NCBI RefSeq assembly: GCF_002078015.1
Contig: NZ_LWBP01000145.1
Location: 62,001-126,000, forward strand
Origin: Niastella populi
GTDB lineage: Bacteria > Bacteroidota > Bacteroidia > Chitinophagales > Chitinophagaceae
Direction: 5' to 3'
DNA: 64,000 nucleotides
The notes beneath the pieces were generated by a model, which saw nothing but the letters and a program-made list of their open reading frames with translations, ran no database searches and had not been told where the DNA came from. Each line of letters begins with the position of its first letter. Position 1 is the stretch's first letter. Shown one piece after another: positions 51,508 through 58,215 of this stretch. Position numbers and translations under genes: made by a program.

Positions 51508-52380
51508 TCAGGCGTTAACGGGTTTCGCCTTCAGTATATCGCTTGCCACCTTACCGGGTAATACCCTGAACACGGGGATGTTGACGGCATACCGGTTACA
51601 CAGTTCACGTATGCGGCGGTCGATCTGTTCGGGCGAATAGCGGGCCGAAAAATGACCGAGGATGAGCTGTTCTACATTTGAGCGGCTTACCATTTCCAGC
51701 ACTTCCTCGAGATAGCTGTGTTTGTTGCCATGGGCGAAGATCTGGTTATCGTCCTCATGCATGAAAGTGGCTTCGTGGATCAGGATCTTCGTATGCTCCC
51801 AACGGGTAAGGTCTTCCACGGGCGTATCGCCCGAATAGCCGAGTAAAGTGGTTTGAACTTCGGTATGGGTGTTGGCTTTGCCCTGTTCTTCAATGATGCG
51901 TCTTATCTCTTCTCCTGAGCGCTGCGTTAGCTCCGGCTTCAATTTCATTTTCGATTGTATTACCTTATAGCTCAGGCTTTTTACGCCTGCTTTTGTGGGC
52001 ACATGGCCATTGTGTATGGCTTTGATGATGATGTCTTCCCTGATGCGGAGATTGCTCTCGGGTGTAATTGGGTTCCATACCGCGCCCGATACATGCGGAT
52101 CGAACCGGCTGCTGAAATCCTTTAGCGCCGGAAAAGAACTGCTGTCCCGGGGATAATATATTACGGGGTAACCGGGCCGGGCATTCAGCTGATTGAACTG
52201 CAGCAGTCCGGTCAAATGATCGCGATCGGGATGCGAGATGAATACATGTTCTATTTTCCGGCTTTTTTGTAAAAGGCTGGCGCTTACGCCATCGCCGGCG
52301 TCGAATAGGAGTTTGAGTTCCTCGATGAAATACCAGGTTGAAAACATGGCGGTTGAATAGCCGGTTATGGTGAATTGCAT
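51508..52380 (-). CDS. RNase Z-like metallo-beta-lactamase-fold hydrolase
   Basis: 290 residues from ATG 52378-52380 (MQFTITGYSTAMF); an upstream ATG at 52407 would overlap the preceding gene. Seen: LLFDAGDG; the metal loop ISHPDRDHLTGLLQF; YSGDTPVEDL; ILIHEATFMHEDD; HGNKHSYLEEVLEM; and LILGHFSARYS, which match the tRNase Z-type order of motifs. In the metal loop the canonical HxHxDH reads HPDRDH, so the second His is Asp. It may still bind metal but may not be the tRNA 3'-processing enzyme. Follows the kinase-like gene by about 16 bp and is probably co-transcribed. Confidence 0.8.
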   Translation of the reverse strand: MQFTITGYSTAMFSTWYFIEELKLLFDAGDGVSASLLQKSRKIEHVFISHPDRDHLTGLLQFNQLNARPGYPVIYYPRDSSSFPALKDFSSRFDPHVSGAVWNPITPESNLRIREDIIIKAIHNGHVPTKAGVKSLSYKVIQSKMKLKPELTQRSGEEIRRIIEEQGKANTHTEVQTTLLGYSGDTPVEDLTRWEHTKILIHEATFMHEDDNQIFAHGNKHSYLEEVLEMVSRSNVEQLILGHFSARYSPEQIDRRIRELCNRYAVNIPVFRVLPGKVASDILKAKPVNA

Positions 52381-52396
52381 GGTTGATTGGGTGGAT

Positions 52397-53488
52397 TTAA
52401 TCCTCAAACTTACCCAGGTTCTTCTGGATCAGTTTCAGGTTCTTTTGCAGGGTTTGTTTCAACTGGCGTTTAACCAGCTGCCCCATGGAATTGCATTTAT
52501 AAAATTGCTGGTTGTGAAAGTAGTCGCCCAGTTCGGTGCGCAACTGGTGCAGTTTGGCGGGAACCGAGATCTGGTCTTTGGACATAATGTTCAGTAACTC
52601 CATAAGCCGGAAACGTGATGAGGCAACCCGGAAGGCCATCATGGTGCGTTCTTCTGTTTGGTACTGGTGAATACTTTCCTTATTGAGCAGTTTTGAACAT
52701 AGATCAACGTACGCATTGTTCTCTTTAAAGAATTGCGGCATATACAAATTCTTACGGCCTTCGTACGACTGCTGATCGAAGTCGATAGCGCGAATGCGGT
52801 ATTGATAATCCTCTATATCGGGGGTAATATCAACCACAAAATTGTACGAGCGCATATCGCCCAGCAACCGTACAAAACAGCGTTCGTTGAACTTCACGAA
52901 TTCCTTTGCCAGCCTGATCTTGTTGGTATGCGGATCGTTCAGGTGATTGGCTATGAACACATCGCCGGGAATGCCGGGTATATGTTCTTCTATAAGCGTG
53001 TTTTGATTGGTAAGGTAGGTGATACGGTTGGGTGAAAGAATATGTTCCAGCTCCAATCCGTAAATGCGCGAGGCATCGGCGATCTTTATATAGTAGTGGT
53101 CGTAGTTGTCGTTATACTTGTTCACGATCCGGATGCGGAATGGGTTCGAATTGCCAAAGCTGCAATAATCGATGCGCGCTACATCGAGGTGGCTGGTAAA
53201 GGTAAGATCGCCCTCTGTTTTCAGAATGGCATACATCTGAACCAGTCCGCCCCTGATATATTCCCAGTCGCGCATATCATACATCACCGTTTCCCAGTAG
53301 GTATCGTTTCCTTTTTTATCTTTTAGGGGAAGAGAATAGGTGATGCGCAGCAGGTCGTTATAAGATACGGGCAGTTTTTGCTCGCGGCCATGATTTTTCA
53401 GGTAGGCACGTAACCGCTCGTGCACCGGGAACATGGGCTTTTTTCGCGATGGTTTATTGGGCTCGTTATTATCTATGTTTGAGTTCAT
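52397..53488 (-). CDS. Conserved hypothetical protein with kinase-fold-like motifs
   Basis: 363 residues, no signal peptide, cytosolic. I do not know the family by name. The motif order resembles an aminoglycoside-phosphotransferase/protein-kinase fold: YYIKIADASR with Lys135 (beta-3 Lys), LELEHIL (Glu in helix C, near 147), TLIEEHIPGIPG (hinge, 164-174), LLGDMRSYNFVVD (catalytic-loop-like Asp211 and Asn216), and RAIDFDQQS (metal Asp236/Asp238). The usual catalytic-loop His before GD is Leu. The C-terminal 100 residues are helical and basic (QLVKRQLKQTLQKNLKLIQKN). Paired with the RNase Z-like gene. The upstream gap is fully occupied by a dispersed repeat. Confidence 0.6.
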   Translation of the reverse strand: MNSNIDNNEPNKPSRKKPMFPVHERLRAYLKNHGREQKLPVSYNDLLRITYSLPLKDKKGNDTYWETVMYDMRDWEYIRGGLVQMYAILKTEGDLTFTSHLDVARIDYCSFGNSNPFRIRIVNKYNDNYDHYYIKIADASRIYGLELEHILSPNRITYLTNQNTLIEEHIPGIPGDVFIANHLNDPHTNKIRLAKEFVKFNERCFVRLLGDMRSYNFVVDITPDIEDYQYRIRAIDFDQQSYEGRKNLYMPQFFKENNAYVDLCSKLLNKESIHQYQTEERTMMAFRVASSRFRLMELLNIMSKDQISVPAKLHQLRTELGDYFHNQQFYKCNSMGQLVKRQLKQTLQKNLKLIQKNLGKFED

Positions 53489-53490
53489 AA

Positions 53491-53699
53491 TTGGTCAATG
53501 GTGAATGGTCAATGGTCAATGGCGAATCGGCAGACGTGAAACCCCCACTTCATCGGGGCAGGCTGTGAAACGGCAAACCCCGGCGCGGCCTTCTTCGGCA
53601 ATCGGCTTGAATTTCGGGCGGCGCAAGGACGTAAGTAAATCTCAAATTTCGCGAGCCCTTTCACGATTCACGTTTCGCGAGGCCATTCACGATTCACGC
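53491..53699. repeat. Dispersed repeat, copy B (fills the whole gap)
   Basis: The left arm repeats GGTCAATGGTGAATGGTCAATGG-like words (GGTCAATGGTGAATGG). The core shares ordered blocks with 47711-47886 (CCCCGGCGCGGCCT, AATCGGCTTGAATTTCGGG, GAGCCCTTTCACG). It ends CGAGGCCATTCACGATTCACG. It occupies the gap between the stop of the BtuF-like gene (53704) and the start of the kinase-like gene (53488). Confidence 0.78.
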
Positions 53700-53703
53700 A
53701 AAT

Positions 53704-54483
53704 TTAAGATATGCTACCCAATAAACTGTTGAAGTAAGCGGGGGCGTTCAGCAGCCGGCTGCCGTACCAGCTGAACATTTCACCGTCTACGAGCATGATC
53801 CTGGTGTGAGGCAACAGTGGTTGCAGTTCATCAATATGTTTTTGCGAAAAGGGAAAGGGCTCCGATGAAAGCAGCAGCAGGTCGCATTGTTTCAATTGCC
53901 AGGTATCGATGGCGGGGTAGCGGGTAGTATTGCCAAAGATGTTTTGTAACCCGCAGCGGGAAAGCATATCATGAATGAAGGTATCGCGGCCAATGGTCAT
54001 GTATGGATTGCGCCAGATAAGGTAACCGGTTCGCTGTTGGTTGTTGGTGATTTGAAGTGTAGTGAAGGCCGTATTGATCTGGCTCAGCAGGTGCCCGGCG
54101 TTGTTTTGCCTGCCGGTGATCAAGCCGATCTGCTCAATCATCTCCAGCGCATCATCGAGGTTGTTTACATCTGTTATATATACCGGGTATTTTTTCGTCA
54201 GTTCATCAACCTGTTCTTTTACGTTCTCTTCCTTATTGGCGATAATAAGATCGGGTTGCAGTTCGTGAATGATTTCGGGCTTGATGTTCTTGGTGCCGCC
54301 CACTCTTGTTTTTTGCCTGAACCAGCTTTCGGGATGTACGCAGAATTTGGTAATACCTGTTACCTGATCGTCGAGCTGTAAGGTATACAGCAGTTCGGTT
54401 ATCGATGGCACCAGCGATACAATGCGGCGTGGTTCGGCCGGTACATCAACCCAGCGGCCCAACTGATCGGTGTAGACTGGCAT
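53704..54483 (-). CDS. BtuF/FhuD-type metal-complex-binding protein without signal peptide
   Basis: 259 residues. Helical-backbone substrate-binding domain: YTDQLGRWVDVPAEPRRIVSLVPSITELLY in adjoining pieces, GGTKNIKPEIIHELQPDLII, and the end of the first lobe VYITDVNNLDDALEMI; the second lobe includes YLIWRNPYMTIGRDTFIHDML. This is the fold of BtuF and siderophore- or vitamin B12-binding proteins of ABC importers. The start MPVYTDQLGR has no signal peptide and no lipobox, and there is no room upstream for one in frame. No permease or ATPase gene is adjacent. A cytosolic role is possible. Confidence 0.82.
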   Translation of the reverse strand: MPVYTDQLGRWVDVPAEPRRIVSLVPSITELLYTLQLDDQVTGITKFCVHPESWFRQKTRVGGTKNIKPEIIHELQPDLIIANKEENVKEQVDELTKKYPVYITDVNNLDDALEMIEQIGLITGRQNNAGHLLSQINTAFTTLQITNNQQRTGYLIWRNPYMTIGRDTFIHDMLSRCGLQNIFGNTTRYPAIDTWQLKQCDLLLLSSEPFPFSQKHIDELQPLLPHTRIMLVDGEMFSWYGSRLLNAPAYFNSLLGSIS

Positions 54484-54486
54484 GGC

Positions 54487-54592
54487 TAATTGCTAATGTG
54501 ATAATTCGATAATGTGATAATGAAATACAGCTGCGAAGGTAGGAAAACTAATGTGCTAATTTTCTAAACTGATAATTCGATAATTCGATATT
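54487..54592. repeat. GATAATTCGATAATGTG words
   Basis: GTGATAATTCGATAATGTG and AACTGATAATTCGATAATTC on either side of a short core. Same family as 4962-5241. Confidence 0.7.
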
Positions 54593-54704
54593 GAAATGCT
54601 GGAAGAAGAACGTGGGGGATGGCGTGTTTTGTAAGAAAAGTTTGGAAAGGAGGCTTTGCGTTAAGCCTTAAGCGTTCGGCGTTTAGCCTGGAAGACCGCT
54701 GCTG

Positions 54705-54742
54705 CCTCCTGCTAAAAACTATTGTACGGTTTTAGCAGGAGG
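54705..54742. other. Perfect hairpin CCTCCTGCTAAAA / TTTTAGCAGGAGG
   Basis: A 13-bp perfect stem with a loop of about 12 bases and no T tract. Confidence 0.6.
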
Positions 54743-55007
54743 GGTTATTGGAGTTAAGCAGACGGTTTTTAACACACAGGAATTGGAACTACCTCGGTCT
54801 TTTTCGGACGTTGGATTTTAATACTGGTTAATCAAAGGATATACTGGTGGTTTTTCACGGATATTCGTTTGTCACGGACATTGGATCTGGATAATGGATT
54901 TTATGAATGATATTGGATTGTTCTTATTTGAAGTTGACTGGTACCGGATTTCTCTTGATCTTTTATTGGATATTGAACGCTGTTGGTTTTTCCTGAACAT
55001 TGGAATA

Positions 55008-55026
55008 GATTGATTAGTAATCAATC
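55008..55026. promoter_or_regulatory. 19-bp perfect palindrome GATTGATTAGTAATCAATC
   Basis: Arms GATTGATTA and TAATCAATC around a single G. A possible operator; no gene is close. Confidence 0.35.
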
Positions 55027-55593
55027 AACTTCAGGGACAAAGGTAATACAGAAGCAAATGTTAACAAGAGCAGAAACTCTCGATTTAAATTGTTCAGTAT
55101 TTACTGCAGAAGTCGTAGCTATCACTTACTGTTAAGCGTAGTATTTCTTCTAAGGGAAAGTAGTATTACGAAAGTGTAAAATATACAGTTTTATTTACAT
55201 TGATCCTGGTCAAACATTTTATAAAAGCACATGTTTGAAATGCGCTTCCAGTAAGGGTTTGAGCGAATATGTCCAGCTTAATCCGGAATTTATACACATT
55301 AAACGAAGAAGGAATGCCATTGATCGAATAAAGTTCCGTCACCGCCAAAACATTGGCATCTTTGTTATGTTATTACGCTGTTGACGTACCCTATAAAATT
55401 CGTACCGGATTTACGAATGGCCTTAAATCCTAAAACTGTAGAATAAGCCCCTAAACCCTGAATTTTTTTTGATAATAAGTTTTTTGGTTTTGATCCGTAC
55501 CCCGCATCCAATATCAATGAAAACCAGAAATCTCTATCAGCAAACCAGTCCTTAGTAAAAACCGTCCAAAGTACCTGAACAAGATTTCACAAG

Positions 55594-55626
55594 AGCGTCC
55601 TGTTAATAGCGGGGCGCTTTGTTTTT
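55594..55626 (+). terminator. Orphan intrinsic terminator
   Basis: AGCGTCCT pairs (with G-T pairs) with GGGGCGCT, followed by TTGTTTTTT. No plus-strand gene precedes it for 4 kb, so an unannotated transcript may end here. Confidence 0.5.
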
Positions 55627-55627
55627 T

Positions 55628-55694
55628 AATGTGATAATGTGATAATTCGATAATGAAATTCCATTATCACATTATCGAATTATCAAATTAGCTA
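55628..55694. repeat. GATAAT inverted repeat touching a stop codon
   Basis: GATAATGTGATAATTCGATAATG (two adjoining words) and its mirror CATTATCACATTATCGAATT around AAATTC; the right end includes the stop codon of the CBS-domain lyase. Confidence 0.75.
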
Positions 55695-57059
55695 ATTGCC
55701 CAACGCCTGAATTACATCATACTTGGTAACAATATGGTAATTCCCCAATTCATCCTTACTTAACACCGCCCCATTGTCTTTATTGATCAGCGTGCGCAAT
55801 TTTTCAATAGGCGTATTGAAATCAACAATAGGGAAGGCGGGCTCCATTACGGTTTCGATGGCGGCATTTTTTATATCGGGGTTTGAAAATATTTTCTGGA
55901 ACAAACCGCTTTCACTGATAGCGCCTACGGGCCCGCTGCCATTTATTACGGGAATATGTTCGATGTCATACTTGCGCATCAGTTCTACCGCATCCGACAC
56001 GGTACGGGCAGGATCGATGGTCACCAGTTTTTGTTTGGCGCCGCGGTTATTGATGATGTCCTTACATGTTTTTACATCCATAAAACCTCTTTCCATCATC
56101 CACTGGTCGTTATAGATCTTGGCAACATAGCGGCTGCCATGGTCGTGGAAGATGCAAACTACCAGGTCGTCTTTCTTCAGCGGGTGGGCGGCTGCTATTT
56201 GCATCAGTCCCTGTATACAACTGCCGGCGCTGTAACCACAGAAGATCCCTTCATCCTTCGCCAGGCGGCGGGCCATGATGGCCCCATCACGGTCGGTTAC
56301 CTGTTCAAAATGATCGATGACGCTCATGTCGTAGTTCTCCGGAACGAAGTCTTCCCCAAAACCTTCCGATATATAGGGGTGAACCTCATTCATATCTACT
56401 TCGCCTGTGCGAAAAAATTTGGTAAGCAGCGAACCGTACACGTCAACCGCCCATATTTTAATATTAGGGTTCTTTTCTTTCAGGTACATAGCCGTACCGG
56501 TTACCGTACCGCCGGTGCCGGCGGTGCAAACCAGGTGGGTGATTTTGCCATCGGTTTGTTTCCATATTTCGGGGCCCGTGGTTTCGTAGTGGGCGAGCCG
56601 GTTAGCGAGGTTATCGTATTGATTACAGTGAAACGAATTCGGAATTTCTTTGGCCAGGCGGCGGGCTACGGAATAATAGCTGCGCGGGTCTTCGGGTTCA
56701 ACATTGGTTGGACAAACAATTACTTCGGCACCAACGGCTTTTAAGATATCGACCTTTTCTTTTGATTGTTTATCGGTGGTCGTGAAAATGCATTTGTACC
56801 CTTTTACACAGGCTGCCAGGGCCAGCCCCATTCCCGTATTACCGCTGGTGCATTCAATGATGGTGCCGCCGGGCTTTAATTTACCTTCTTTTTCCGCAAC
56901 TTCTATCATTTTAACCGCCATGCGGTCTTTTATAGAGTTTCCCGGGTTAAAATAATCTACTTTGGCTACAACGGTGGCAGGTAGGTGGTTAGTGATCTTG
57001 TTGAGCTTGATAAGTGGCGTATTTCCAATCGTTTCGAGAATATTATTTTTAATATCCAT
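55692..57059 (-). CDS. Cystathionine beta-synthase-like PLP enzyme with CBS domain pair
   Basis: 455 residues from ATG 57057-57059 (MDIKNNILETIGNTPL); a longer frame crosses the promoter box. Fold-type II PLP domain: VDYFNPGNSIKDRMAVKM with the Schiff-base Lys44, ECTSGNTGMGLALAA (Asn loop), CTAGTGGTVTGTAMYLKEK (phosphate loop), ISEGFGEDFVP and GIFCGYSAGSCIQGLMQIA. Residues of about 340-455 form two CBS motifs (DPARTVSDAVELMRKYDIEHIPV and VMEPAFPIVDFNTPIEKLRTLI, each in adjoining pieces). The reaction is beta-replacement of serine or O-acetylserine with homocysteine or sulfide. The CBS pair suggests adenosyl-ligand control. Cystathionine synthase versus cysteine synthase cannot be decided here. 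Confidence 0.9.
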   Translation of the reverse strand: MDIKNNILETIGNTPLIKLNKITNHLPATVVAKVDYFNPGNSIKDRMAVKMIEVAEKEGKLKPGGTIIECTSGNTGMGLALAACVKGYKCIFTTTDKQSKEKVDILKAVGAEVIVCPTNVEPEDPRSYYSVARRLAKEIPNSFHCNQYDNLANRLAHYETTGPEIWKQTDGKITHLVCTAGTGGTVTGTAMYLKEKNPNIKIWAVDVYGSLLTKFFRTGEVDMNEVHPYISEGFGEDFVPENYDMSVIDHFEQVTDRDGAIMARRLAKDEGIFCGYSAGSCIQGLMQIAAAHPLKKDDLVVCIFHDHGSRYVAKIYNDQWMMERGFMDVKTCKDIINNRGAKQKLVTIDPARTVSDAVELMRKYDIEHIPVINGSGPVGAISESGLFQKIFSNPDIKNAAIETVMEPAFPIVDFNTPIEKLRTLINKDNGAVLSKDELGNYHIVTKYDVIQALGN

Positions 57060-57079
57060 TGCATGTAGTTTGTTGGCTG

Positions 57080-57087
57080 CAAAGGTA
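57080..57087 (-). promoter_or_regulatory. -7 box TACCTTTG for the CBS-domain lyase
   Basis: A perfect TAnnTTTG match, 20 bp before the chosen ATG. Confidence 0.55.
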
Positions 57088-57194
57088 CGTTTTTCCCCCG
57101 GCAGGTTGATTTTCAATCAGCGCGGCAGCTACCTTTGTGCAATTAGAATCAATACTTTGATGATTTTTTAACGTAGCGGCCCCGGGATCGGGTT

Positions 57195-57202
57195 TAAATT
57201 TG
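57195..57202 (+). promoter_or_regulatory. -7 box TAAATTTG for the alpha/beta hydrolase
   Basis: A perfect TAnnTTTG match, 17 bp before the ATG at 57220, in the divergent gap. Confidence 0.55.
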
Positions 57203-57219
57203 CAGAGGGGACCCTTATT

Positions 57220-57873
57220 ATGAAAGTGTATTTTATTAGTGGACTTGCTGCCGACAAGCGTGTATTTAAATACATTTCGCTGCCGCCTGGTTGCGAAGCC
57301 GTACATCTGGAATGGATAACACCGGAAAAAGACGATACGCTTTCTTCGTATGCAATGCGACTGGCATCGAAAATAAACAGGGACGAACCTTTTGCCCTGG
57401 TTGGCTTATCATTTGGCGGCATGCTGGCCACTGAAATTGCCAAACAATACAAACCTGCCGTAACCATCCTCATATCGAGTGTACCGGTATCGAAACAGCT
57501 GCCCGGGTATTTTCGAATGGCCGGAAAAATAAAATTGCACAAACTGGTGCCGGTATCGTTGTTGAAATCATCGGCCGCCACCAAGCGGTACTTCACCCGC
57601 GAAAAAAGTGACGATAAGAAATTACTCTGGGACATCATCAATGAAAGCGACGCCGGTTTAATACGCTGGAGCATCGATGCCATTCTTAACTGGCAAAATG
57701 AAACCATTCCCCAACCGGTATGGCATATTCACGGAAGAAGAGATGAGATATTGCCGGTGAAGTTTACACAACCTACACTCACCATTCCCCGGCACGGACA
57801 TTTGCTGGTAATGACCTGCCCCGAGGTTGTGAATGAATTTCTGGCAAAAGCCCTTACCGAAGGGGTGGCATGA
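57220..57873 (+). CDS. Alpha/beta hydrolase
   Basis: 217 residues, cytosolic. Oxyanion region YFISGLAADKRVF, nucleophile elbow GLSFGG with Ser64, acid in HGRRDEILP and catalytic His in RHGHLLVM near the C-terminus, so the triad is complete. Small single-domain hydrolase; ester or thioester substrate unknown. Divergent from the CBS-domain lyase. Confidence 0.85.
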   Translation: MKVYFISGLAADKRVFKYISLPPGCEAVHLEWITPEKDDTLSSYAMRLASKINRDEPFALVGLSFGGMLATEIAKQYKPAVTILISSVPVSKQLPGYFRMAGKIKLHKLVPVSLLKSSAATKRYFTREKSDDKKLLWDIINESDAGLIRWSIDAILNWQNETIPQPVWHIHGRRDEILPVKFTQPTLTIPRHGHLLVMTCPEVVNEFLAKALTEGVA

Positions 57874-58215
57874 TGCCTTTTTACGAAAGTCTTATTGGTT
57901 CTCTTGTATATATAAGATGGCCCAGGTTGGGTCGTTGCAAAGCACTATCTGCATGAGCAGGAAGCTGATGGAAATTAGTATTTTTTTTACTTATAAACAA
58001 AGCCGGGACCAACCTATATATGTCATAATTTTGAGCACACCCAATAAAAAACCGGTACGTTTTTTATAAAAAAATGTTGTTGGTAAAAACAAGTTTTTTG
58101 TTTGTCAGCATACCTTACATTTGCGACCCCTTTGGAGGAAGTCTGACGTTAAGGAGCTGAAAAAGGGAAGCAGGTTCGGAATTACGATATTAAAAAAACT
58201 GCAAATTCTCAATAG
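57874..58215. other. Gap before tex
   Basis: No gene is seen. It contains the tex promoter box at its right side and otherwise AT-rich sequence without repeats. Confidence 0.5.
58116..58123 (+). promoter_or_regulatory. -7 box TACATTTG for tex
   Basis: A perfect TAnnTTTG match with a leader of about 88 nt before the ATG at 58216; GGAGGAAGTC follows in the leader but is too far from the start to act as a ribosome site. Confidence 0.5.

Larger units (their letters stand above)
54484..55691. other. 1.2-kb gap without a convincing gene
   Basis: Contents: GATAAT repeats (54487-54592); a perfect 13-bp-stem hairpin (54705-54742); degenerate ACGGACATTGGAT-like words (54790-55005); a 19-bp palindrome (55008-55026); an orphan plus-strand terminator (55594-55626); and a second GATAAT element (55628-55694). 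A 60-codon frame on the minus strand (55166-55348) has no signal of being a gene. Confidence 0.6.

Noticed and set aside
53491-53699. Insertion sequence remnant
   Set aside because: No transposase-like frame and no target-site duplication seen; better described as a dispersed non-coding repeat.
54484-54760. Cobalamin riboswitch upstream of the BtuF-like gene
   Set aside because: No B12-box-like sequence or matching fold could be seen; the space holds GATAAT repeats.
55166-55348. 60-codon minus-strand frame in the 1.2-kb gap
   Set aside because: No promoter box, no recognisable pattern, and length expected by chance in AT-rich DNA.
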